A stretch of 64,000 nucleotides of DNA from Atrichornis clamosus (lineage: Eukaryota > Chordata > Aves > Passeriformes > Menuridae), in assembly GCA_013400975.1 (NCBI GenBank), contig WBMZ01014009.1:44279-108278 (forward strand), read 5' to 3'. The notes under the pieces were generated by a model. The model did not search any database. It was not told the DNA's origin and was given only the letters and a program-made list of their open reading frames with translations. Each line of letters opens with the position of its first letter. The stretch's first letter is position 1. Both the position numbers and the translations under genes were made by a program. Positions 22,470-33,084 of this stretch are shown piece by piece.

Positions 22470-23845
22470 TTCCCCCACCCCTTGTGCTGGCCCATGAACC
22501 AGACCTCAGTTCCCATACCAGCATTGTCCAGAAGAGCATCCCAGAGAGAGTAAATTGCACCCAAATCCACACGACTCCGAAAAACAAAGGAACTAAGGGC
22601 CTGGATGAACAGATGGGAGTAATGGAGTGAAGCAAACGGGGGAAGAAAAATCTCCTCTCCTTTCTGGTGAACCCATAAAAAGTGACACAGGTGAATGAGG
22701 AAGAAGTAGGATAATGGGAGGACAGTCAGTGTGGCAGGGTTCAAAGAGCAAGGGCAGAAGTTGGTAGGTGACTGATTTGGTGGGGTCCTGGGAAGCACCT
22801 TCACCTTCTTCTGCAGCTGGGAAAGGAGACGCAACTCTGCTAGGGGATCACTGTGTGGATTTTCAAAATTTGCTGCTCAGTGCTCTCCAAATGCACCTGG
22901 AATGGTCCCTGTTTCTTGTTCAGTCTCTGCTTGGATATCCAGTTCCATACTTTCCCCTTGACTGGTCTCCCCCAGGTTAGGAGCACTGGGAAGTCAGGGA
23001 ATGGCAGGGGGGGTGCCCCTCATGGTCCAGCAGCTCCCTCTGGGCTCGGAAAGCCAGGGATAGAACACTCTCATGGGCAAAGGAAGGCGCCTCTGCGGGG
23101 GAAAGCCAGAGCCCTGGGCTGTGCTCCTACAGCAGCAGATGCCAAGCAGCTCTTCTCACTTTATCCCTGTTGCAGGGATCAAGGATGTCCAATTCCCAGT
23201 TCCTCAAATATGGATGCTAGAGAGGACAAACCCCCTCTGCTCCACACCATGTGTGACCAGCTCAGGTAGGATCTGCACTGCTCCATTGCTGGATAGCCCT
23301 GGGTAAAACAAGTCTACCAAAAAAAACCATTCCTGGCTTTTGGGGCAACCGACTTCAGCTGCTGTTGTAACTAGCCGTGGTGAGGGAGGATGGCAACCAG
23401 GTTTCCAAGTAGGCTGTTCTCTAGGTCAGCATACTTCAGGGACATGGTAATCAAGTAGAAATTACTCCCACGTGCCAACTCTTGTCAGCCATGCAATGCT
23501 TCATATTTGTCTTAAAGTCTGAGATCTTGCAAGTTACGTAAGATTTTTGTTTCGTACGTGTGTACAGTGCTATCCCTCTCCCTGCTCCCTCTGTTCTTTC
23601 ACTTGCAGGGCACAGCAACCTGAAATGTGATCTGTGTGCATCCTGAACCATAGAAACCTTGGTATTATTAAGTCTTAAAATCGGGGGGAGAAGGGGAGTA
23701 GCTTTTGACTTCTGAAAGGACAAGGCTAGCAATATTGTTTGCTCATTTTACTTCCAAACTCACCTTAGTTTGTCCTCTCCCCTTTTCTCTTGTATGTTCT
23801 ATTAATGTACAGCTTAGACAAACTCAGCAAGAATCACAAGAAAGA
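22470..23845. other. Non-coding sequence, no gene recognised
   Basis: Mixed unique sequence with short frames. Nothing recognisable apart from an isolated ATG-poor GC-rich patch around 22980-23110. Confidence 0.5.
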
Positions 23846-23849
23846 CACT

Positions 23850-23938
23850 GGGCCAGATTGTAAACTGCCCTGGCAAAAATTAGGGTAGTTCTGCTGACGG
23901 GAAATGCAGCTCTGGTGCTTTACATCAGCAGATGGCTT
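23850..23938. mobile_element. Ancient palindromic MITE-like element, diverged copy
   Basis: It starts with GGGCCAGATT, and read on the minus strand its other arm gives ATCTGCTGATGTAAA. Near the centre the minus strand has GAGCTGCATT and GAACTACCC. This layout matches a short palindromic element that I recall as abundant in reptile and bird genomes (GGCCAGATCCTCAGCTG-type ends, TGTAAA subterminal, GAGCT near the centre). It is well diverged, so the insertion is old. The family assignment is from memory. Confidence 0.5.
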
Positions 23939-23944
23939 ACCTGT

Positions 23945-24540
23945 GGCTCTTAATGGTTAATATATAACTGCAGTAATAGCAAAAAAAGAGCTCCAGCATT
24001 AATACATAATTTGTCAGAGGCAACATGCTAAAATAGCCTTTCCATATTCAGCTCAAGTACTGAGATTAGCCTCACCTCCAGCACTGCCCATGGGCTGACC
24101 ACCAGCTCTGGAATGAGCCCCCAGCAGAAGACATCAGAGAACAGCCCTCATTCACTTTATACTATTTGTTCATTTTTAAAATTTTTTTGTTTTATCAACA
24201 GATTTTGAAGAACTACATTTTAAACATGCATTTCTCTCAAACACTCATGTACATACTTAGCACTGATTGCTCCAAGTGCTTTCCAACTGGTTTTCCTTGA
24301 GGAGCTCTGCAGGTCAGCATCCCTGTTGACTGGACAGCTACCTGAGGGACAGGCAGACAGACCCATGTACAGTGCCTACCAGAGCTGAACGTGTTCCTAA
24401 ACGTTTAATGGAACCCTGCAAACTGGCAGAGCACTATTTTGGTTTTTTCAGCCAACTGTTTCATCAGGGTGCCATTGAACTACTGCCTGCATTCCAGCTC
24501 AGAGAACTGCTGTTGGATCTAAGGATGGAAAGAAATACTG
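23945..24540. other. Non-coding sequence, no gene recognised
   Basis: AT-moderate unique sequence. No gene, RNA or repeat recognised. Confidence 0.5.
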
Positions 24541-24544
24541 TCAG

Positions 24545-24602
24545 ATGGTTAAAGGAATCAGGAGATCTGTCTTCTCCTCCCAACTCTGCTTCTGAGTCAT
24601 TA
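24545..24602 (+). mobile_element. SINE remnant (tRNA-derived core), tentative
   Basis: AATCAGGAGATCTGTCTTC followed by TCCCAACTCTGCTTCTGAGTCA resembles the tRNA-related and core part of amniote SINEs (pattern TCAGGAGACCTGGGTTC ... CCAGCTCTGCCACTGA). Only about 55 bases can be matched by eye, so this is a tentative call. Confidence 0.4.
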
Positions 24603-24609
24603 TTAACAT

Positions 24610-26600
24610 AAAATCAGGTTTGTTACATCAGTGAAGCTTGAGTAAATAAACCACGACTCATCACTGTGTTTTATTTTGCAATATCTCAGTGGGCTTCTTT
24701 CTACAAATAAACACTATTAATGATCAGTGCAATTGCAGGTATATTGGGAAGGAGAGGAAGCAAAGCACCTAAACTAGTCTAAAACCTTTATGAAGAGCAG
24801 GACAAAATCTCAACTTTTTGGAGGATATTGATTTTCACAGGACAGGCACGCGAAAATAAAAAGGCAACCCATATTTGGGAAGACTAAAAGACAAGTAAGT
24901 CACGCCTGCAGGTCTGACAGAGCTGATGGGTAAAAAAGATTGGGAAACATACCAATGCCCTTCTGAGGAGTCAAGGCTGAAATCCCAATGCCTCTGAGGT
25001 TTACAGCAAAACTGGTGCTTGCTTCAGTAGCACCAGGATTTAATCTCCATAAATTTCAAGTGTGAAGACAGAAGCCTTAGGAAGGAGATAGCAAACTTCA
25101 TGAGCAGTGGCTCCAGGAGACTGAGGACACCACAAAGTCAGAAGAATGACTGAAGCTGACAGGGAAAGCAAGGTCTGAACCCATGAAGGCCTGGCCCAGT
25201 CCTGTCTCCTCCAGTACTGAACATCCCTTTAATCCATCTGGGGTTTGGGGGGCAGGCTGGTCTCCAGTGTGGCAGTCACCCAGGCAACTGCCAGCCCCAC
25301 TAAAGCAGTGGGCTTCTTTAGGGCTAAGCTGCTCCACATATGCACACACGAGCCCTGTGTTTGTACCTCACTGCACCCCACACTCTGTAGTCCGGCCTCC
25401 TTCAGCACTGGCAGGGATCCTGCTCAGTCAACTTCCTCACTGCCAGAACACCTCTTCAGCTTTTGCCCCTCAGACAACTGTTCCCCCTCATGAGTAGGTG
25501 CGAGATCACCAGCTGCTGGGCACTTCAGGGCCCCTGGAAGGGCTTGGGGCTGACCCTACCTTTATTTTGAAACTGAATCATTCTGTGTCTCTCAAGAGTG
25601 TTATACGTGTTCCCTCCTCGAACTCTGGCATCAAGGCCCTTCCCTGAACCTCTGAGACCTTTCAACCTGCTTAGATCCCACTGGTGGACTTCACCCTCCA
25701 TCAAGAGGTTATATGAGCGTCTGCTGTTATCCAAGTGAGCAGGAAGTGCTAAGGACCTTAGTGGATCAGGCTTCAGTCCCATTCCCAGACAAGATATGGT
25801 AAGGACAGCTATAAGGCCTGCCAAGCACATGATCCTCTTTCCCCTTCTTTGACTTCCCCCCATTCAGCTTTCCACAGCCGCCAACCAAACATCTGATCAA
25901 AGGCCTGGGGGAGGGAGTCAGAACTGTCCAGTCTGGTTAAGAGTGAAGGTCATTGATCTAGTGCAGACCAGGGATGTGGAAAACAGGGGAGGGAGGAAAA
26001 AACCCTCAGACAGAAGAGAGGGAGTGAGGCAGGCAGAGGCAGTACGGGAGTGAGCGCAGGGGAAGGCAGCGGAAGTGGCTGAAACACAGTTTCACACTCT
26101 GAGACCCAAGGGCTGTTGTCAACCCGTCCTTCATGCTCACATCTTGTCACACTAGAGGTCAGGTCTCCCAAGCGTTCCTGGAGAGCTGAGCTAGCCCATA
26201 TGGCAGGCAATATGTTAACAATATGGATCAGCTGCTCGTCAGAGCCTGAGCAGATGGATGTGACAACCCTGCTCTTACCCAGACAGGCTTTTAACATCTT
26301 CCCTCTCCTCAACTCAGCCCTGCTGGAAGAGCTCCGCCTGAGAACTGTTGCCTTCAGCCTACCCGGACTGTGGGGCTACAGGTCAGGACAGGAAGCATGG
26401 AAATGCCTGCCTGGCTCTATCTGGATGGAAGCAAGCAGGGTAGAACCCCATTCAGATCAGTGCAGGCAGGAACTGAGCCAAGCGTTTATCCAGTGACGGT
26501 GTGCTGCAAACGGAAAGGCCTCGCCATAATCCAGATATGTGCTATTAACTCCCAAGCAGGGTGATACAGGAGATACTGTATTCAGATATATGTATATGGC
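24610..26600. other. Non-coding sequence, no gene recognised
   Basis: Unique sequence. Plus- and minus-strand frames of 104 to 126 codons occur at 25183-26496 but overlap each other and show no recognised domain. Confidence 0.45.
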
Positions 26601-26606
26601 GTGTTA

Positions 26607-26620
26607 CCACCAGATGCCAC
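26607..26620 (+). promoter_or_regulatory. CTCF-like motif
   Basis: CCACCAGATGCCAC matches the CTCF core CCASYAGRKGGCRS at 13 of 14 positions, the single mismatch being C for G at position 11. It could mark a loop anchor, but the mismatch falls in a constrained part of the core. Confidence 0.3.
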
Positions 26621-26624
26621 ACGT

Positions 26625-29600
26625 TACAGTCTAGACTGAGTTTTGTAACTGCCTGGGAAAATTTTCTCTCACAGAACAAGTAATACATAAATAGATGTAT
26701 ATTTTAATGGGCAAGTTAAACTCCTCCTGGCAATGTCAGGCAAGTTGATTTCATACACAGGCAGGTAAATTTCCACAACGATTTTGCAAGGTTGTTTCAT
26801 ATTCCCCAGCCCAGCTCAGGATCTGAGCCATCAGGGCTGGTTGGGCTGGCCCAGCTGCACTTCTGTGGAAGGCAATGTTCCCACCTCGCTCCATTCGCAG
26901 CTGTGCCCATGCCGTGATCCCAAGGATCCTAGCAAAAGTAACGCCATCAGCCCAAGCTAGCCCTCAAATTTAGCATTACTTTAGGATTTAAACAGGGGGG
27001 AATATTTTGCAAATTCAAACACAGAACAGATATTTCTAATCCCTTTCTCACACTTTTTTTTAGTTTTTTTCCCCCGCTAAAAAGGCTACCCTTCATTAAC
27101 TGAACAAGAAAATTCCCTCCAACCCTTACAGCTCTAGGACTAAACAGCCAGCTTGTGCTTATAAACAGTGAAAAAGTAATCACAGCCTAGGGATGGGCTC
27201 TGGAGAACGTGCAAACAGCCTCTGTAGCCCAAAGTAAATTGAGCTTGTTTTGAAAGTAGAAGCTGTACAACTTGCTCGAGGGCTGAAGACTGGAACACAG
27301 GGATTTCTAGTCCAGAGCACGAGCGATCAGAAAGCCACATGCCTTAAAGGCTAAATGCATCTTCTTCACTGGAGTGACGTTTGTAGAACTAGGGGGACCT
27401 CAGAAAACAGCTGGAGTCCAGGGAAATATTTCTATTGTCTCTAATGAGGTTTAGTCCCTCAGGAAACAGCCCCTGAAGGACACTCAGCAATGCATCCAAT
27501 AGGTACTGGGAGGAGACAAACATGGAAAAGGATCACTGATTTGCAAGAACCTGAACCTTAAGGATCACTTCTGCACTTAAAGAATTCCTTATGTATCAGT
27601 CTCCTCCTCTTACCTTCTTGCCTGAGAGATTCTGCTCATCCCAGGTCCAGATCAGATGGACAACGCAGGGTTTTCAGTATCAGGAGCTACACAAGCAGAA
27701 ACCTGCGACAGGGGTCACAGGAAAAGCTCCCTCTGATGGAAAAATGGACCCAGAACCTATGAGGCAGCTTTCTCAGCAGAGTTTTTCCCCCCAGATGTTT
27801 GGCCTCTCTGGAGAGGCATGTAAGGATGTTTGGCAGAAAATTCACCTGCTGCAGTCAAACCTGAGAATTTGTACCTTATTTGGGAAAACCTCAAGGCTCT
27901 TCATGTACCTTTACCCTATTCCCTCAGGCAGAGCTCCAATTTGGGAAGCTCACTTGCCTCTGGAGGCCTGGGAAGGCATGTGCCATTGCTCTAAAAGGGG
28001 ACACAGGTACCAGAACAGCTCACACAGAGATAAAGGCCAGAGTTCCCTACACTAATAGGTCAAAACCAGACTTTCCAAATAAAGCATGCCAAACCCTGGC
28101 AGTGTTTCAGCACTAGGAAGGTGTGGGAAGGCACAGATCGCCCCTACTCCATCCTGAAGCACACTATTTACTGGCAGGTTTACTGAAAGCACTCATGTCA
28201 GTAGGCTCTGAATACATGGCAAGAACTAAGCCCTGCTGAGCCTTAGAGGATCATGGCTGTTGGTCTTTAAAGGTAGGGTGCTCAGAACATGACTGAATTC
28301 CCCCATGCCACACACAGCTAGTGATGGACAGGGTTAGCTAGAGCCCCGGACCAACATCTCAGGCCTGTGACTTTTCCCATCTCTCCTCTTGCTAAGCCAG
28401 TACAGTCCCTCCACCCAGACCCTTCCAGTTCAGGTCTCAGCTGTACCTGTGACTCACAATAGCTTTGGACACGCTGTTTTGCCCAGGTATCATTTATGGC
28501 ATAGCAGCAAAAAACAAGAGGAACACGATGATACACAATCCCCTCAGGCACTTCAGTTGCTGATCTTTGTTCAGGCATCATCAGCATTTAATGATGTCAG
28601 CACAGTATGAAGATATCCTTTGACAACACCTCTCTCCCCTACAGAGTACATGTGATGTCATGCAAAGTCCAGACACAGAGAAGATCCTCAGCTCCTTCTA
28701 CCTGCAGCATTATGGCAGTGCCACCAGGTACATCCCAAATCCCCAACCCATTGAGGAGAAATATTTTATCCCACTGTTGTGTCATACCTTTCTTTGCAGA
28801 GAAGCTGTGCTGGCAGCCAAGCAGAGAAGAAAGTAAAACAGCTTTTAGAAACACATAGTCCCACCCCCTCACAATCTCTCTGAGTTACCCACTGCGACCA
28901 CAGACATCCTCAAACTCCTCTTCTTTTGTGAAACAAGTCAATCAGAAACTGTCCCACACAATACTTACCTAGGGGACTCCCGTGCATACTACTTAGCTAA
29001 TTGTTAATACTGCACAGCAGCTCATTAGGAAAGAGGTGGTGAAGAGAAGGAGTTAGTCAAACCAGTGCTCTGCTTGGTCAGCTGGCTGCCTGTGCAGAGA
29101 TGGGCAGCAATGGCAGGGGTAAGCCCAGTCCTACTTGTAAGCCAGCCCAAGACAAATCAACATCCCACCATGCATTTACCACGCAAACTGCTGACTTTCA
29201 GCAGCTCTTTCAAACTTCATCAGCTATAGATTTCCCAGGAACTGGAATGAAGGCTCTGGAGAGTCAAAATCACTCATTCCAGTCCTACTTCAGAGCAGTT
29301 TGATCACAAAACACAAGCTAGTACCTTGCATTGAGAACTCACAAGCTTCAAGGTCCATTCCAGTGTACAAAGCCAGGAGAGAAGTCAGGTTCTTTGTTTG
29401 GGAGGTGGTCTCAGGTGAAGGCAGTGTGAATTTGATGACCTCCCTTCACTTGGTGAAGTCTCTTTGCCCTGAGGAGAGTTTCAAAAGGAAATGAATATTC
29501 CCTACTGAGCAGTACCGGAGCTCAGGTGAATCACAAGTACACGCCGTGACGCTGCCACACAGATGCCACAGCCACCCACAGACCCAAGCCCTTGGTCACA

Positions 29601-29975
29601 CACACAGCTAGCAAGGCAAGGCATTTCGTGCCCTGCTGAACACACTGCATTCCCGTCTCCTTGTCTGTCATGTGTGGTACTAGCAACTCAAAAGCCAAGG
29701 TACAAACCACCCAGGTGACCATTTGGTGGACCGCACACTCCTAACTTTCCCCAGAAAAAAATCCAGGTCAATCAGTGACAGAAGCAGCCTACAGAACTAA
29801 GCCACTTATAGCAAGGAGCTTCCCCGCGTAGCCAGCCGAGCGTTCTGCCCACGTGAGCCTGTGTTGCCATCCTTCCTTTGGGGGGAATCCAGCAGCACAG
29901 AACTCCATCGTCAGCCTTGTCCACCCCCACATCAAATCTCATGCCCAAAAATGTTACATATACAACCAGACAAGA
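26625..29975. other. Non-coding sequence, no gene recognised
   Basis: Mixed unique sequence with short frames; the longest is 154 codons at 27591-28055 on the plus strand with no recognisable motif. No repeat family was identified by eye. Confidence 0.45.
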
Positions 29976-29982
29976 CAAAAAA

Positions 29983-30128
29983 GGATTATTACTTCCAGTT
30001 TAGTGAGGCCCACAGTAATTAAGTGACTTGTCAAAGGTTACTTGGCAAATCCGAGGCAGAATTGGGAACTACAACTAAAGCTCTCAAATTTTGATCCAAG
30101 AGCTGTACAGCGATAGTCCTGTGCTCCT
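29983..30128 (+). mobile_element. MIR-family SINE remnant
   Basis: The sequence follows the MIR core and tail in order: GGATTATTACTTCCAGTTTAG (tattatccccattttaca region), then TAATTAAGTGACTTGTCAAAGG (gttaagtgacttgcccaagg region), then CAAATCCGAGGCAGAATTGG (agtggcagagccgggattcg region), then a diverged CTGTGCTCC end. MIRs are ancient tRNA-derived SINEs of amniotes, and this copy is highly diverged, as expected. This is the clearest interspersed repeat in the window. Confidence 0.7.
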
Positions 30129-30129
30129 T

Positions 30130-30535
30130 GGATGCACGCTGCTACCTTTGCAGCAGGTTTCACCCTTCTCCCACTCTCCCTAGATGATTAAGACAATTCC
30201 CTTCCACTTCCTGCAGTAGAGGAAATGAACAAATGCACAAATTAAAATAACAAGAACTTTCACCTTACTTGCAAAATTATAAAATGTCTTATCTTCAACC
30301 TTTGACAGAAGCTCAGAAACTTCAGACTCTTCTGTGAAGTGGGATTGGTAGACTGGAGGGTTTTGTTGGTGGTGTTTTGCTTTTTTTAAAATTTCCATCA
30401 GACAAAAATAAAAGAAGCAAAACAAAACAGGGTTGTTGAGATCAATTTGTGATAGGTGCTGGGCCAAAGAAAATGGAGCCAAAGAAGTCAGAACCCTGCA
30501 ACTAGCAACCTTTGTGTCAATTTAAGCAAATATTG
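30130..30535. other. Non-coding AT-rich sequence
   Basis: A 100-codon minus-strand frame crosses it without recognisable features. A T-run occurs near 30381-30390. No element was recognised. Confidence 0.45.
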
Positions 30536-30539
30536 TGGC

Positions 30540-30553
30540 GTTTCCATGGCAAT
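30540..30553. promoter_or_regulatory. RFX X-box-like motif
   Basis: GTTTCCATGGCAAT matches GTTGCCATGGCAAC at 12 of 14 positions and has a perfect CCATGGCAA half. It is the third X-box-like dyad in the window. Confidence 0.35.
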
Positions 30554-30659
30554 CCCTGTTTTGAATATCCACTACACTCACTTTTTAAAGGGCTTTTCCT
30601 GTTTGCATTTCAACTTCAAAACCTGTAAATATTTTCAGCTTTAACACATCCCAACCTCC

Positions 30660-31655
30660 CCTAGCCTCTGAAATGAGATACTATCAATGCTCTGACATGA
30701 GGTCTGCTGTGTGCAGTACCCCAAAGCTGTGAAAATTCACAGCAAAGGCAGGTTGGCAACTCAGGACAGCTGGGGACAGCAGAGGCACAGTTGGCCCTTT
30801 GTCCGACTCTCGGTGACAGCCTCCAGAGCTGTGGGTACAGAAGCCCGTTCCATGCTTTTCCAAAACTGATGAGTGGAATGAGGCGTCGCAGACATTTGGA
30901 ACTGATGGCATTGGCCCAAGGTGAGCAGCAGGTAGCAGGTGTTTTGCAAGTCTCCCTCCATCCTGCTCTGCCAACTCAGGCCATCTCTGACTCACCACTC
31001 CAGCTGCAATTTCTGCTGGGAGGCTCTTCCTGTGACCCACCCAGAGCCTGCTGCTGGCACAGCCCCACCGCTGCCCCCTGCCCTGGCCTGGCTCCCCTCC
31101 CTTCCCTCTCCCCTGAGCTGAACTGTGACTGTCAGTCACACTGATTTATGGGATGCTGCATCATGTGCAAGTGGGAATGAAGAGTCAGCTTTGTCCTCAC
31201 TTGCAGCCTGGGCTAGGGGGTAAATTCCCGAGCTTCCTCAGCAGCAGCCTGCAGGTCCCTGCTAAATCACCCTGTTCCTGCTCCACCAACACAAGCCCAC
31301 GGCGAAAAGTCCTGGTGAAGGAGCCCTGGTCAGGTGCTGGCGTCACCTGTCACACCGGAGCACCAAGAGCCTGCTGTTAACCCTCTCCCCAAAGCATAAA
31401 GCTGCCCCAGCATCTAATGCTGGGGAGTTTTTTTGGCATGCATGGAGGTGCATGAAAACACCTTCTGCTGCACTTCAGAGACGCGTTGGAAGATTTTCAT
31501 CCCCAAGCCCCCAAATCCGAAAGCTTCGGCCTGTGCTGCTGGAGTGCAGCCCTTCTTGGCAGCCATGGGAGTGCACTGGTTAATTCAGAGTTTCCTGGCT
31601 ATGATGGATTCATGCCAGGCCTCAAATGTTAGCTTAGTGTAATTTTTGGGAAGTC
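30660..31655. other. Non-coding sequence, no gene recognised
   Basis: GC-moderate sequence with a 151-codon minus-strand frame at 30684-31139 and opposing plus-strand frames, none recognisable. No repeat identified. Confidence 0.45.
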
Positions 31656-31661
31656 AATTTC

Positions 31662-31741
31662 CTTTGGTGTTTTGGGTTTTTTTGTGTTTTTTTGTTTTTT
31701 TAGTTTGGGTTTGGGTTTTTTTGTGTGTGGTTTTTTTTTTG
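31662..31741. repeat. T/G-rich low-complexity tract
   Basis: About 80 bases consist of TTTTTTTG, GGGTTT and TGTGTG words with almost no A or C. Read on the minus strand it is A/C-rich (AAACAAAAAC type), resembling a decayed retroposon tail, but no body is recognisable. Lys/Thr-rich minus-strand frames here are artefacts. Confidence 0.7.
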
Positions 31742-31744
31742 CTT

Positions 31745-32985
31745 AAGCTTTTTTCCTCTTTTAAATGGAAACGTAGGAGCATTTGAATGAGTGTCAGGAC
31801 ATGGCTATCCATCCATGGGCTGTAGCTTCCCAAGAGCATTTTACAGACACCACGGTACATGCACAGAACAGCCATGGAAACAAATACCAAGTGACTTCAA
31901 AAGCTGTTATGCCGAATGCCCACGGAGGCAGCCTCCTGGGAGGGGTCCTGTCCTCGCACAAATGTCACTCCACGGTCCTGATCACTTCTCCCACAACGCT
32001 GGGTGCTTCTGATACCACCAGCAGATGATACGTGGTATCTGCTGTCCTGGCTGGCTCCCAGTTCAGGTGATTACATCCTTACAGGAGTTTCAGCTGGATA
32101 TTTTATGCCTTCCTCACTTCCGGCCCTGAGCTGCTTCACTGGGAGTTGCTAAAACTCTGTCCAGATCCACCCCGGATATAAAGTGCATGCCAGGGGCCGG
32201 AGGAATTCTGTGCATCCCTGCAGGTCCCAAGAGCCTGGTGTTTCAGCAACCAGTCTCTAGAAACATGCGACAACATACCTTCTTGTGTACAACGTGTAAC
32301 ACCCCCACCTAAGAACGAGGTGCAGAGCTGGCAAAACAATTGCCCTACCATACTGGGAACCAACAATTTCTGCAGGCATGTGCTTAACACTGCTCAGTGG
32401 AGCATCACTGGGGACGTGGACAGTGGCTCCTGTCCTTTTCTGAAGTGGGAACCCTCCTCCCATCATCTCACAGGCTTGTCAAAATTAAAACTTGTGGTGG
32501 CAGTGGTGTGAGGCTGAAGCCACAGGCCCTGGTCTGCCTTTGCCAGCGGCATCACTGGCCACAAGGGATACAAGTGGTGTTGAATGTACAGGAAAAGACA
32601 GGCCAGGTTTAGAGCCCCCACGAGAATGCACATAGCAGAGTCCGTGACAGGCCAGGTCAAGAGGTGAGCGTCTTTGCTCTGTCTCCGACCCCGCTCATCA
32701 CACTGCCACTAAAAAGCCATGAGCAGGAAACACTCTCACCAATCCCTGCAAACACATGTTCTAAAGTGCAAGCAAAGATGCAGGTCCACCACTGTCATGA
32801 GGGAGCTGTGCTCTGGCATTTGCCATGGCCACAAGAATTCAGAGCCATTCCAAGCTGTCCAAGACGTTTGGCAATGACCTGCTGCTCCACTCTCCACTCA
32901 GGACAGCCCAGGAGTCCCCAGGCTTGTAAGTGGGCTCTACCAAACTTCTGTTTTGTGCCCTCTTTGTCATCTTGTTTCAGCAGAT
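31745..32985. other. Non-coding sequence, no gene recognised
   Basis: Unique sequence with short frames. A GTACCACC-type patch and CCACCAGCAGATGATAC at 32016-32032 weakly resemble a CTCF core but with two mismatches. Nothing further. Confidence 0.45.
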
Positions 32986-32988
32986 TCT

Positions 32989-33077
32989 GGACCAGATCCT
33001 CACCTGGTGTAAAATCAGTGCCGTTTTGGTGGCTTTAGTGAAGTCATGCCAATTTAAATGAGTTGAGGATCCGGCCC
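32989..33077. mobile_element. Palindromic MITE-like element with terminal inverted repeats
   Basis: The left end GGACCAGATCCTCAC and the reverse complement of the right end GGGCCGGATCCTCAA are near-identical inverted repeats. Inside them TGGTGTAAA on the left is mirrored by a CATTTAAA-type sequence on the right. The ~89-base element has no coding capacity, so it would be non-autonomous. It matches the palindromic repeat type I recall from turtles, crocodilians and birds and is related to the copy at 23850-23938. The inverted repeats are seen directly; the family is from memory. Confidence 0.65.
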
Positions 33078-33084
33078 TCCAAGT

